Assembly (NCBI RefSeq): GCF_038023995.1
Contig: NZ_CP150660.1
Span: 3,222,501 to 3,286,500 of the forward strand
Reading direction: 5' to 3'
From: Polaribacter atrinae
GTDB taxonomy: Bacteria > Bacteroidota > Bacteroidia > Flavobacteriales > Flavobacteriaceae
Length of the DNA: 64,000 nucleotides
In this document: in pieces, positions 9,141-16,923 of the stretch
Numbering within the stretch: the first letter of the stretch is position 1
Layout of the letters: every line of letters starts with the position of its first letter
The notes under the pieces: model-generated
The model's input: the letters and a program-made list of their open reading frames with translations, nothing else
Told to the model about the DNA's origin: nothing
Database searches by the model: none
Position numbers and translations under genes: made by a program

Positions 9141-10025
9141 TTACTTTTTACCTAAAGGATATATTTCTTGTTCGATGAAATTTTTTGGAAATTCTTCATC
9201 TCCTTCAAAGCCCAATTCTATGTCTCTGCCAGAATACGGAATGTAGTTTGTTTTAAAAATATAATCCCAAATACTTAATGTAATTCCGAAGTTTACGCCA
9301 TTTTTTCTGTCTTCTGGCAGTTCTTTTACGTGATGCCAAATGTGCATTTTAGGGTTGTTTAAAATATATTTTAACCAACCATAATCCCAATTAATATTTG
9401 CGTGGTTTAAATGCCCTATAAAAATGTTAAAAAAGTGGACAATAGCAACATCTTTTGCTGAAAATCCTCCAATAATGGCTAACGGAATGTATTTTAAAGA
9501 ACTGTAAACTACAGGTTCCATCCAGTGATAACGTAAGTGTGCGGCAAAGCCCATTTCTTTTACTGAGTGATGTACTTTGTGAAAATTCCAAAGAAATTCG
9601 AAAGTATGTAACAGTCTGTGTGTCCACCACTGTACAAAATCAACCACAATAAAAAAGATAAAAATTCGTGCAAAAAAGGGTAGTTTATTAATTTCTAATA
9701 ATTGAAAATTAGCAATTGATAGACCTACAATTCCTAAGAAATCATTAAACAATTGTGCAGCCGAATTTGATAAAGCAATGAGTACAATTAAATTCAATAA
9801 AAAGAAATTGAAGAACATATAAAACGTGTCTAGCCAAAAGTCTTTTCTAAATAATGATTGATTTTTTCGCCAAGGAAAAATAGCTTCTAATGCCCAAACA
9901 ACTAGTGAAATAATGATTAATCCGTAGAAATAGTTTTCCCAATTGAGTTCCATTAAAACGGACTGTTTTACGTAATTCCAATAATCGGAATAAGAATTTT
10001 TTATGATGTCTAAGTATTTGTTCAT
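9141..10025 (-). CDS. Sterol desaturase/fatty acid hydroxylase family membrane protein
   Basis: 294 residues with several membrane-spanning stretches (about 30-50, 68-90, 125-145, 170-190). The family's His clusters, which bind a di-iron centre, are present in order: HRLLHT, HKVHHS, HLNHAN and HIWHHV. Members oxidise lipids (hydroxylation or desaturation) in the inner membrane. Bacterial homologues act on hopanoids, carotenoids or ornithine lipids, and the sequence does not say which. It stands between the S46 peptidase (38 bp) and a divergent GH30 pseudogene, with no pathway partner nearby. Confidence 0.85.
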   Translation of the reverse strand: MNKYLDIIKNSYSDYWNYVKQSVLMELNWENYFYGLIIISLVVWALEAIFPWRKNQSLFRKDFWLDTFYMFFNFFLLNLIVLIALSNSAAQLFNDFLGIVGLSIANFQLLEINKLPFFARIFIFFIVVDFVQWWTHRLLHTFEFLWNFHKVHHSVKEMGFAAHLRYHWMEPVVYSSLKYIPLAIIGGFSAKDVAIVHFFNIFIGHLNHANINWDYGWLKYILNNPKMHIWHHVKELPEDRKNGVNFGITLSIWDYIFKTNYIPYSGRDIELGFEGDEEFPKNFIEQEIYPLGKK

Positions 10026-10242
10026 AATCTAAAGATGGCATTTGCAACATCGTTTATAAGAAGTCTATTTTTAATTTAAAAACTAACCCGAAAAGAATAT
10101 TTAAAAAGGGGTATTGGTATTGCTAAAATAAAACAATAAGGACTGAAAATAAAGTAAATTCTAAAGCAAAATAATTATCATCATAGCTCCAAAATTTATT
10201 GTCTGTAACCAATAAAGAACGTTTAAAAAAAAGTAAAAGTGT

Positions 10243-11476
10243 ATGAAGAATATAATTTTAAACATATTTAGCCTTTTATTAATTGGGCTATCTGCAAACT
10301 CTCAAACAAAAGTTTATTATGTATCATTAAAAAAAGATGTAAAAATACCTGCACTTCCAATAAAGGAATACAAAGGTGAAAAGAAACAAACACTTGGAGA
10401 AAAAATAGCAGTTTATCCAGATATAGAATTTCAAGAAATTACAGGTATTGGTGGTGCGTTTAATGAAATTGGTGGACTAGCATTAATGTCATTACCGGAA
10501 GAAAGTAGAGAAAACGTTATGAGTAACCTTTTTAGTAAAGACCAAGCTCAGTTTTCATTTTGTAGAACTGCCATTGGTGCTAGTGATTTTGGTACAAATG
10601 CCTATAGTTATGCTGAGGTACCTAATGATTATGCAATGGAACATTTTTCTATCAAAAGAGAAGAAAAAAGTGTGATTCCATATATTAAACTGGCTCAAAA
10701 GTACAATCCGAATTTAAAATTATTTGCTTCTCCTTGGAGTCCTCCAGGGTGGATGAAATATTCTGGACTGATGGATCAAGGAAAAGAAAATGCAGCAGAA
10801 AACAAGTTAAAAGATGATCCTGAAATTTACAAAGCGTATGCCTCTTATTTTTCTAAATATGTATCGGCTTATAAAAAAGAAGGAATTGATGTACATAAAA
10901 TTTTAATTCAGAATGAAACAGATATCAGTACCAAGTATCCTTCTTGTGTAATGCATCCAGAACAGATGTATAAATTTGTAGCTTCTTACTTGCGTCCAGA
11001 GTTTGATGATAAAAACATTAAAACTGAAATTTGGGCAGGTACTTTCCGTACTTATGGAGCTTTAGATGCCTTAGAGTTTGCAAACAAAGATGCGTTCCTT
11101 AACGCTGTAGATGGTATTGGCATACAGTATACCAACACAAAATTTATAAGTGATATGAATTTGTTGGTGAATAATAAGCCAACAATGCATACCGAAGGCG
11201 TTTGTTACAATGGAAAAAATACAGTAGAACAAGCTTTTAAAAGATTAGGAGAGGTTGCTTAGTAAATATATGCAACCAGGAGCAAAAAGGATTGCTTCTT
11301 TTTCTAAAGGAACAATTATTTCTCTAAAGAAAGACAATACCGTGTTTTTATTTGTTCAGAACAAAACGGATGTTGCAAAGAATTATCAATGTGTAGAAAA
11401 AGGAGAAACGGTTGCTATTGCTACTATTCCTGCAAATTCAGTTGCTGTAATTAGCTATGTGAGCAAGAAGCTATAA
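10243..11476 (+). pseudogene. GH30 glucosylceramidase-like gene inactivated by an internal deletion and frameshift
   Basis: The first part (10243-11262, 339 residues) has a signal peptide (ANSQ) and the GH30 barrel: an SPWSPPGWMKYSG segment, the acid/base Glu in LIQNETD and the nucleophile Glu in MHTEGVC. It then stops after KRLGEVA. From 11255 a second frame continues with the family's C-terminal beta-sandwich (LLSKYMQPGAKRIASF to SVAVISY). Intact relatives have roughly 45-60 extra residues between these points, including the last barrel strands. So a deletion, shifting the frame by +1, joins within GTTGCTTAG at about 11254-11262. The enzyme is very unlikely to fold. A strong terminator follows. 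Confidence 0.85.
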
Positions 11477-11511
11477 TAGTATAAAGTGGTGGTTAGATAA
11501 AAGTGAATCAC

Positions 11512-11558
11512 AAAAAAACTCCTAATTCTATTGTTAAAATAGAATTAGGAGTTTTTTT
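11512..11558. terminator. Strong bidirectional terminator
   Basis: A near-perfect stem of about 19 bp (core CTCCTAATTCTAT / ATAGAATTAGGAG) extended by A-run and T-run on opposite sides, loop about 7 nt. It lies between the convergent GH30 pseudogene and the purine nucleoside phosphorylase gene and can serve both. Confidence 0.9.
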
Positions 11559-11577
11559 ATAATGTCTAAGTGTTTAT

Positions 11578-12393
11578 TTATAACACTTTTATTACCTCTT
11601 TAAATAATGCAATCATTTTAGGCTCTGCTTTACCAGCAACGGCAATAATTTCTGAAATATCTACAGGTTGTAAGTTTTTTGGATCACATTCATCCGTTAA
11701 CACAGAAATAGCAGCGCAAGGTAAGTTTAATTGTTTGGCAACAATAACTTCTGGTACAGTACTCATGCCTACAGCATCAGTTTCTAAAATTTGTAACATT
11801 CTATATTCTGCTCTCGTTTCTAGTTGAGGTCCTAAAACACTAGTGTAAACACCTTCGTGTAATAAAATATTTTGTTCTTTGGCAATTGCACTAATTTTAG
11901 AGTTCATTTCTTTAGAATAGGGTTCTAACATATCTGCAAAAATATTACCAAAATTATTAGCGCCTTTAAAAGCTAAAGGAGAACTTCCTTGTAAATTAAT
12001 ATGATCGTTTATCAGCATTAAATCTCCTTTTTTATAAGTAAGGTTAATTGCTCCTGCTGCATTAGAAACTAATAAGTTTTTAATACCTAAACCGTGCATG
12101 GTTCTAATTCCGTAAGTAACTTCCCAAGCATTGTAGCCTTCGTATAAATGAAAACGGCCTGCCATTACAACCACCTTTTTTCCTAATAATTCTCCGTAAA
12201 TTAATTTACCAGAATGAAACTCTACCGTTGCCACAGGGAAATTGGGAATATCTGAATACGAAATTTCTTTTTCAATTGAAATTTCATCAACTAATTTTCC
12301 TAATCCTGTACCTAAAACAATTCCTATTTCTGGATTTGTAATTCCGTTTGATTTTAAAAAATCGATGGTTTCTTGTAATTGTTGTTGCTTCAT
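11578..12393 (-). CDS. punA: Purine nucleoside phosphorylase (inosine/guanosine type)
   Basis: 271 residues, the usual size of the trimeric PNP class. Motifs include GIVLGTGLGKL (phosphate site), VMAGRFHLYEGY, LLVSNAAGAIN, the substrate segment AVGMSTVPEVIVAK and LTDECDP. The enzyme cleaves purine ribonucleosides with phosphate to free base and ribose-1-phosphate. Its ATG overlaps the stop of the upstream glycosyltransferase gene (TAATG), so they are translationally coupled. In arsenosugar loci PNP-type enzymes sit with TIGR04282 glycosyltransferases, where they could remove adenine from an arseno-adenosine intermediate. That role is inference; ordinary purine salvage is equally possible. Confidence 0.92.
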   Translation of the reverse strand: MKQQQLQETIDFLKSNGITNPEIGIVLGTGLGKLVDEISIEKEISYSDIPNFPVATVEFHSGKLIYGELLGKKVVVMAGRFHLYEGYNAWEVTYGIRTMHGLGIKNLLVSNAAGAINLTYKKGDLMLINDHINLQGSSPLAFKGANNFGNIFADMLEPYSKEMNSKISAIAKEQNILLHEGVYTSVLGPQLETRAEYRMLQILETDAVGMSTVPEVIVAKQLNLPCAAISVLTDECDPKNLQPVDISEIIAVAGKAEPKMIALFKEVIKVL

Positions 12394-12995
12394 TATCTTA
12401 AAAATTGTTGAAATGCAGGATGATGCCCAATATCTTCAAACACATCTACATCATTTAATTCTGTTAACAAAAATACTTTTTTATCTTCTAAATCAGCCAA
12501 AGTATCTTTTCTAACTGAATCCGTTCCCCAGTCTTTGTTTTTGAAGATATTTTCTTGGAAAGAATTCATGCCTAAAAGATAATAACCACCATCTATTGCA
12601 GGTCCAATTACAACATCATTTTTATCTAATGCTGTAAATGCTTTTTCTATGTTTTCTGATGATAAATCGTATAAATCACTACCAATGATCATTACTTTTT
12701 CATAACCAGCATCAAATCCATTTTTAAACGCATTTAACATTCTAATACCTAAATCTTCTCCAACTTGTTGGTGTTTTTGAAAAACGTTTTCGTTCCAAAT
12801 GTCGTTCTCTCTAATTTTGACGGAATAATAAACCGCTTTATCAGATGTAACTTCTGATGCAATATTTTTGGTTCTTTCTAGTAAGAATTTATAAATTTCT
12901 AGAGCAGTTTCATCTCCAACAGTTTTTGCCAAACGTGTTTTTGCTTTTCCTAATTCAGGATTTCTAGTAAAGATTAATAATAGGTTTTTATTCAT
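12393..12995 (-). CDS. TIGR04282-type (arsenosugar biosynthesis) glycosyltransferase, DUF2064
   Basis: About 200 residues, starting at MNKNLLLIFTRNPELGKAKTRLA. The ATG at 12995 is preferred over one at 13013 because the extra codons run into a dispersed repeat. The nucleotide-transferase-like fold is indicated by KAKTRLAKTVG near the start, MIIGSDLYDL, and VIGPAIDGGYYLLGMN. NCBI's TIGR04282 model ties this family to arsenosugar biosynthesis, but biochemical proof is thin. It is coupled to the PNP gene (1-bp overlap) and lies just downstream of a rhodanese gene, decayed frames and DUF547, so the neighbourhood supports the assignment. Confidence 0.8.
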   Translation of the reverse strand: MNKNLLLIFTRNPELGKAKTRLAKTVGDETALEIYKFLLERTKNIASEVTSDKAVYYSVKIRENDIWNENVFQKHQQVGEDLGIRMLNAFKNGFDAGYEKVMIIGSDLYDLSSENIEKAFTALDKNDVVIGPAIDGGYYLLGMNSFQENIFKNKDWGTDSVRKDTLADLEDKKVFLLTELNDVDVFEDIGHHPAFQQFLR

Positions 12996-13008
12996 TTTTT
13001 TAAATTTT

Positions 13009-13079
13009 GTCATTCCGAAATGAGGAACGATTGAGGAATCTTTGGATTGAAAATAGATTTCTTCTATCGTTGAAATGAT
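13009..13079. repeat. Dispersed GTCATT-type palindromic intergenic repeat
   Basis: Left arm GTCATTCCGAAATGAG followed by CGATTGAGGAATC; the right part GATTTCTTCTATCG-TTGAAATGAT is a degenerate inverted copy. The same arm sequences recur at 56917-56959 and 60497-60643, and related forms at 25967-26050 and 59103-59366. Confidence 0.65.
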
Positions 13080-13138
13080 ATTTGTGCTTTTTAATTGAGT
13101 TGGTTTTGAAAACCGCTACTGCTAACTGCAAACTAATT

Positions 13139-13627
13139 TTATTGATAAACTTTTTCCCCTTTTGTAAGCCATTTGCCCCATTCTTTATTAAAAGCGTGGA
13201 CTTTTTCTGTCGTATTACCTAAGGTATCCATTACTTTAAAATTGTTGTTTTTCCACTCGAAAATTCCACCGTATAGATTAAAAACATTGGTGTAACCATT
13301 TTTAATCAATTTGTTAGCAACAATTTCAGAACGAATTCCAAGAGAGCAATACACTACAATTTTAGCATTTTTATCCGTTGGTAATTTCTCTAAAGTTTCA
13401 TTAATATTAAAATCATCAAAACCAACAAGAATTGCGTTTTCTAAATGACTAACGTTATATTCTTGTTCTTCTCTAGCATCCAATAAAATAGCTTTTGTTG
13501 TCGTTAAAGTATCTACAGAAATGTATGGAACATTATTCTTGTTGAATTTATTCAGTAATTTATCTAGTTTCTTTTGTGCAGAAACGGTAGAAGATATCAG
13601 TAAAAAAAGGATGCATATTTTCTTCAT
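13139..13627 (-). CDS. Secreted rhodanese-like protein
   Basis: 162 residues with a Sec signal peptide (STVSAQ), so exported to the periplasm. It is a single rhodanese domain with the typical ILLDAREEQEY, HLENAILVGF, the active-site loop VVYCSLGIRS (Cys nucleophile, then Gly and Arg) and GGIFEWKNNN. Such domains carry sulfur as persulfide or bind oxyanions. The physiological substrate is unknown. It lies on the same strand between the decayed frames and the TIGR04282 glycosyltransferase; similar small rhodaneses occur in flavobacterial arsenosugar neighbourhoods as I recall them. Confidence 0.85.
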   Translation of the reverse strand: MKKICILFLLISSTVSAQKKLDKLLNKFNKNNVPYISVDTLTTTKAILLDAREEQEYNVSHLENAILVGFDDFNINETLEKLPTDKNAKIVVYCSLGIRSEIVANKLIKNGYTNVFNLYGGIFEWKNNNFKVMDTLGNTTEKVHAFNKEWGKWLTKGEKVYQ

Positions 13628-13692
13628 TTAAGTTGATTTTTTTTAAAATTTTCACAAAATTAGATCAAACACTTTAAATTAATATTTAACTT

Positions 13693-14059
13693 TTATAATT
13701 GAATTCCGAATCCTTGTAAATCACTTTCTAAAGGTGGTAAAAATTCTGTAATAATAGTTCTAAAATATTCTTTGGGTAGTATACCGTTTTGCATTAATTT
13801 ACTAGTTAATTTATAATTGTAATCTAACGTGTAAAGTTAAAGTTTTCTTTCGAATCATCTAAAATAGCATGCCAAACAAGTGGAGTTCCTTTATTTGCTG
13901 GAATAGCTATTATTTCAGGATTTAACCAAAGTTGTTCTTTTTCTGGTTGATAAAAAGGCAATCCGCAATAACCTACAACAATTACATTGCTATTTATAGC
14001 TTTAAAATTAGGTTGTTTTATTACCAAATCTATAGACTTCTAAATAAATATTGATTCAT
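13693..14059 (-). pseudogene. Decayed reading frame of unknown family, in-frame TAG plus frameshift
   Basis: Reading right to left, a conserved-looking stretch runs from about 14039 (KSIDLVIKQPNFKA, then VVGYCGLPFYQPEKE, IPANKGTPLVWHAIL, ENFNFT) to about 13825. There the frame breaks at a short stop. One base added restores LDYNYKLTSKLMQ, ILPKEYFRTIITEFL and ESDLQGFGIQL to a stop at 13693-13695. Upstream, a TAG at 14040-14042 interrupts the same frame; alternatively an ATG at 14057-14059 starts the gene with a second frameshift. I do not recognise the family. Its position between DUF547 and rhodanese genes suggests it belonged to the same locus. Confidence 0.55.
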
Positions 14060-14123
14060 TAAAATAAGAAATATACACCACAGTTACTTGTTGTTTAGCG
14101 TATTTAAAACTTTCCGAAATAAT

Positions 14124-14149
14124 AAAAGAGCTTGTTTCCAAGCTCTTTT
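14124..14149. terminator. Perfect 11-bp hairpin, terminator-like
   Basis: AAAAGAGCTTG / CAAGCTCTTTT around a 4-nt loop, directly after the TAG at 14151-14153 when read on the minus strand. It could terminate the DUF547 transcript. It lacks a long T-run beyond the four T of the stem. Confidence 0.5.
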
Positions 14150-14150
14150 G

Positions 14151-14226
14151 CTATTCTGTAATTTTACCGAATTCTCTTAAATCGGCTGCTTCATATAAGT
14201 TTTTAGACTTTAATTTATTTTTATTA
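14151..14226 (-). pseudogene. Short coding remnant, possibly the start of an arsenosugar-associated peroxidase-like gene
   Basis: The minus strand reads SKNLYEAADLREFGKITE and then TAG. This resembles, from memory, the N-terminus of the AhpD-like arsenosugar biosynthesis-associated peroxidase-like proteins (Y-x3-DLRKFG-ITEW), where TAG would replace the Trp codon TGG. The rest of that gene is missing. The match is short, so this is a tentative call. Confidence 0.3.
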
Positions 14227-14239
14227 AAAAATAAAAACA

Positions 14240-14950
14240 CTATTTTTCGTTTAAAGTCCAATCATATTTTAGGTAACTAACTTTTGCTTTAGGGCTAATT
14301 TTAGTTGTAGAATATTTGTTTAAATATTCTATAACCGAACCTTTTTTAGTGAAATCTACTTTAAACCAATCGAAAATTGAAGAAATTTGAACTTTATTAG
14401 CCGAAATTTTATTTCTAGTTGTATCATTTATAAACTCCTTCATTAGTTTTTCTAAAGTTGCATCTACATTTTGTTCTGTAAAAGCTACATTACCTAATTT
14501 AGGACAAGAACCAGAAGCACAATTTACACCCACATGAACTCTCGAATCAAATAAGTTTTTACGTAAAATAGTATGTTCAATATCATCTAAAGTATATGTT
14601 TTTCCACCCACTTTTGCAAAAGGGATTTTCCAAGCAGTTTTTCCATCTTGTTTGATATCTGTAATGCTTTTTAGAGGATAATTTTCTAAAATAATTTTGA
14701 TAGTATATGCGTTGTAAGCATTTATCCAAAATGCTCTTTGTTTGTTTTCTGACCAAGAACTTGCTGGTGTTATTTTTTCTAAATAAGAAAGGTAACTGTC
14801 TAATTTAGCTTCATCATTTTTTAATGATTTATAATCTACAACGCCGCTTTTAGTAACGTGTTTTTGTAATAAGCTGTTAAAAATTGAAGTTTGTGCATTT
14901 ACTTGTGATAAAGTAAAAATAGCCACTAATGTTAAAAGTATTTTTTTCAT
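14240..14950 (-). CDS. DUF547 family exported protein
   Basis: 236 residues with a Sec signal peptide (SQVNAQ), so periplasmic. It shows DUF547 hallmarks: GVVDYKSLK near the mature N-terminus, NKQRAFWINAYNAYTI, the LDDIEHTILR segment and HVGVNCASGSCPKLG with a conserved Cys pair, then SSIFDWFKVDF. The family is uncharacterised biochemically; the Cys motif has led to suggestions of thiol-dependent chemistry. DUF547 genes occur in arsenosugar gene clusters, and here the gene heads a minus-strand series with decayed frames, rhodanese, TIGR04282 glycosyltransferase and PNP. Confidence 0.88.
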   Translation of the reverse strand: MKKILLTLVAIFTLSQVNAQTSIFNSLLQKHVTKSGVVDYKSLKNDEAKLDSYLSYLEKITPASSWSENKQRAFWINAYNAYTIKIILENYPLKSITDIKQDGKTAWKIPFAKVGGKTYTLDDIEHTILRKNLFDSRVHVGVNCASGSCPKLGNVAFTEQNVDATLEKLMKEFINDTTRNKISANKVQISSIFDWFKVDFTKKGSVIEYLNKYSTTKISPKAKVSYLKYDWTLNEK

Positions 14951-15126
14951 TGTATGTAATTTCTATAGATATAGACGAAACCTTTTTAAGTTGATTACAA
15001 AAAAGACTTCGAAATTAGTTAAATTAAAGTTAAGTCAGTTTTTTTGTTGCTTTAAAAAGGGGTAAGTTAGTAAGTTGTGCTGTTATTTTTTAGTTTTAAA
15101 GGAAGTTTCTTAACAAGTTTGGCCCC

Positions 15127-15175
15127 GATTGAAGCGACTGTTTGAGCTCTTTTTGTTTTTACAAAAAAGCGAGTG
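15127..15175. repeat. 49-bp dispersed intergenic repeat, copy 1
   Basis: It begins GATTGAAGCGACTGTTTGAG and ends AAAAAAGCGAGTG; the copy at 48771-48819 differs at only two positions. The 3' half can fold, because CTCTTTTTGT faces ACAAAAAAGCGAG across a short loop. Confidence 0.75.
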
Positions 15176-15232
15176 CCTTTCGACTTCGCTCAAGATAAAC
15201 TACAAGCGGGATTAGCTTCCAATAAAAATGAT

Positions 15233-15240
15233 TATTTTTG
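15233..15240 (+). promoter_or_regulatory. -7 promoter box for fabD
   Basis: TATTTTTG fits TAnnTTTG and lies 42 bp before the fabD ATG at 15283. A longer in-frame reading beginning at 15238 would start inside this box, so the ATG at 15283 is the better start. Confidence 0.45.
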
Positions 15241-15282
15241 CCACTAATTAAAAGAATAAATAGTTACAAAAATACATATTTT

Positions 15283-16170
15283 ATGAAAGCATATATTTTT
15301 CCGGGTCAAGGAGCGCAATTTACAGGAATGGGATTGGATTTATACGAAAAGTCTGCATTAGCGCAAGAATACTTTGAAAAAGCAAACAAAATTTTAGGAT
15401 TCTCGATTACAGATATTATGTTTGAAGGAACTGCTGAGCAATTAAAAGAAACGAAAGTTACGCAGCCAGCAATCTTTTTACATTCTGTAATTTTAGCGAA
15501 AGTTTTAGGAGATTCTTTTCAACCAGAAATGGTTGCAGGACACTCTTTAGGAGAATTATCTGCTTTGGTTGCAAACGGAGTTTTAACTTTTGAAGATGGT
15601 TTAAAATTAGTTTCTAAACGTGCTTTGGCAATGCAAAAAGCGTGTGAAGCTGCACCTTCTACAATGGCTGCTGTTTTAGGATTGGCAGATAATATTGTGG
15701 AAGAAACCTGTGCAGAAATTGATGGAGTAGTGGTTGCTGCAAATTACAATTGTCCTGGACAATTAGTTATTTCTGGTGAAATTGCTGCTGTTGAAAAAGC
15801 ATGTGAAGTTTTAACTGAAAAAGGAGCAAGAAGAGCCTTGTTATTACCTGTTGGTGGTGCGTTTCACTCGCCAATGATGGAGCCTGCAAGAGCTGAATTA
15901 GCTGCTGCAATTGAGGCAACTGAATTTAGCAAGCCTACTTGTGCTATTTATCAGAATGTAGTTGCAAAAGCAGTTACAAGTCCAGATGAAATAAAAGAAA
16001 ATTTAATTGCTCAATTAACGGCACCTGTAAAATGGACGCAATGTGTACAAGCAATGATTGCAGATGGTGGTACAGAATTTATAGAAGTTGGACCAGGTAA
16101 AGTATTACAGGGTTTAATGCGTAAAATTGATAGATCTGTTGCTGCTAGTGGTGCTGCGTTAGTAGAATAG
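15283..16170 (+). CDS. fabD: Malonyl-CoA:ACP transacylase
   Basis: 295 residues, standard for FabD. The start MKAYIFPGQGAQ gives the oxyanion-hole GQGAQ motif, the nucleophile is Ser88 in AGHSLGE, and the catalytic His lies in GGAFHSPMM. It moves malonyl groups from CoA to acyl carrier protein for fatty-acid elongation in the cytoplasm. It is monocistronic here, with its own promoter box and a hairpin terminator at 16195-16224. No other fab genes are adjacent. G+C use is a little higher than that of its neighbours. Confidence 0.96.
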   Translation: MKAYIFPGQGAQFTGMGLDLYEKSALAQEYFEKANKILGFSITDIMFEGTAEQLKETKVTQPAIFLHSVILAKVLGDSFQPEMVAGHSLGELSALVANGVLTFEDGLKLVSKRALAMQKACEAAPSTMAAVLGLADNIVEETCAEIDGVVVAANYNCPGQLVISGEIAAVEKACEVLTEKGARRALLLPVGGAFHSPMMEPARAELAAAIEATEFSKPTCAIYQNVVAKAVTSPDEIKENLIAQLTAPVKWTQCVQAMIADGGTEFIEVGPGKVLQGLMRKIDRSVAASGAALVE

Positions 16171-16194
16171 ATTTTAGTAAAGTACTCTTATAGA

Positions 16195-16224
16195 AAAAAA
16201 CGAACTTGTGAGAGTTCGTTTTTT
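16195..16224 (+). terminator. Intrinsic terminator of fabD
   Basis: Stem AAAAAACGAACT / AGTTCGTTTTTT with a 6-nt loop, 25 bp after the fabD stop, followed by T-rich sequence. Confidence 0.85.
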
Positions 16225-16241
16225 GGTTTTTTTTTTGGTTT

Positions 16242-16374
16242 CGTTAACGGTTTTGTGTATGATTAGTGGCGTGTTTAAGCACCTAATTTAGTAAATAAAA
16301 ACCGAATAGAAAATCCGAGAGGATTTTCGTAAGTAGGCGAGAACTAGCCATTAATTATACACGGTGTTCTACGC
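16242..16374 (-). repeat. attC-like recombination site (about 133 bp imperfect palindrome)
   Basis: On the minus strand it begins with GCGTAGAAC (R''-like, 16374-16366) and ends with GTTAACG (R'-like, 16248-16242). Inside, GTGTATAATTAATGGC pairs with GCCACTAATCATACAC with two mismatches, giving the long imperfect hairpin expected of an attC site, with a variable central stretch of about 70 bp. It lies directly 3' of the toxin gene, the normal place for attC in a cassette. The R'/R'' cores deviate from the strict GTTRRRY/RYYYAAC consensus. Confidence 0.6.
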
Positions 16375-16379
16375 AGTTT

Positions 16380-16679
16380 TTATTCAGCTATTCTTTTTTT
16401 CAAATCCATTCTTTCGTGTAATATTCTCGTAATCTCAACATAATTTTCGTTTAAAGTTCTATAGAATATTATATGTCGATTTGATTTTATTCCTAAAAGT
16501 TGCTTTGAAATTCCTTCATAATTCTTTCCTAAATCTGGATTTTCAGCAATTTCCTCACAATTTGAGATTAGTCCATCGTAATATTTATCGGCTTGTTTTT
16601 CCGACCAAACCTCAAATGTATATTCCCAAATTTTTGATAAATCCGTAACAGCTTTGTTCGTTAGTTTATATTCAGCCAT
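16380..16679 (-). CDS. RelE/ParE-family toxin
   Basis: 99 residues, typical for the ParE/RelE fold. Motifs are YKLTNKAVTDLSKIWEYT at the N-terminus, ISNCEEIAENPDLGKNY in the middle, and SNRHIIFYRTL followed by ITRILHERMDL at the end. The last is the usual ParE-type C-terminal core. ParE toxins poison gyrase, RelE toxins cut mRNA; pairing with a ParD-type antitoxin favours ParE. It overlaps the antitoxin gene by 8 bp and is followed by the attC-like site. In a cassette such modules act as stabilisers. Confidence 0.88.
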   Translation of the reverse strand: MAEYKLTNKAVTDLSKIWEYTFEVWSEKQADKYYDGLISNCEEIAENPDLGKNYEGISKQLLGIKSNRHIIFYRTLNENYVEITRILHERMDLKKRIAE

Positions 16680-16923
16680 TCGAGTGCTTTTTCGCCTTTA
16701 GAGATTCAAGATGCTTTTTCGGGTCAAAATCGTGCGCTATTCCGCTGTCTATTCCTTCTTGAATTGCTTTTTTCAATGCAATTACTTTACTTTCTTCTTC
16801 TTCTAAAAGTCTTAATCCTGCTCGTATTACTTCGCTAACGTTTTTAAATCTTCCCTCACTAATACTACTTTGCACGAATTGGTCAAAATAATTTCCGAGT
16901 GATATTGATGTGTTTTTGTTCAT
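16672..16923 (-). CDS. ParD-type antitoxin (ribbon-helix-helix)
   Basis: 83 residues. The N-terminal MNKNTSISLGNYFDQFV and GRFKNVSEVIRAGLRLLEEEE match the ParD ribbon-helix-helix DNA-binding domain, which binds its own promoter as a dimer. The C-terminal part (ALKKAIQEGIDSGIAHDFDP) is the toxin-binding tail. It precedes and overlaps the toxin gene (8 bp), the normal order for autoregulated parDE. An AT-rich segment upstream (16924-16980) would hold the operator. Confidence 0.9.
   Translation of the reverse strand: MNKNTSISLGNYFDQFVQSSISEGRFKNVSEVIRAGLRLLEEEESKVIALKKAIQEGIDSGIAHDFDPKKHLESLKAKKHSNG

Larger units (their letters stand above)
14951..15282. other. Gene-free divergent intergenic region (332 bp)
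   Basis: It separates DUF547 (minus) from fabD (plus). It holds a 49-bp dispersed repeat (15127-15175), a following stretch (CTTTCGACTTCGCTCAAG) that also looks repeat-derived, and a promoter box for fabD at 15233-15240. No other gene is seen. Confidence 0.6.

Noticed and set aside
14151..14226. A firm call of the arsenosugar-associated peroxidase gene
   Set aside because: Only about 18 residues resemble it and the comparison is from memory, so it is listed as a tentative remnant.
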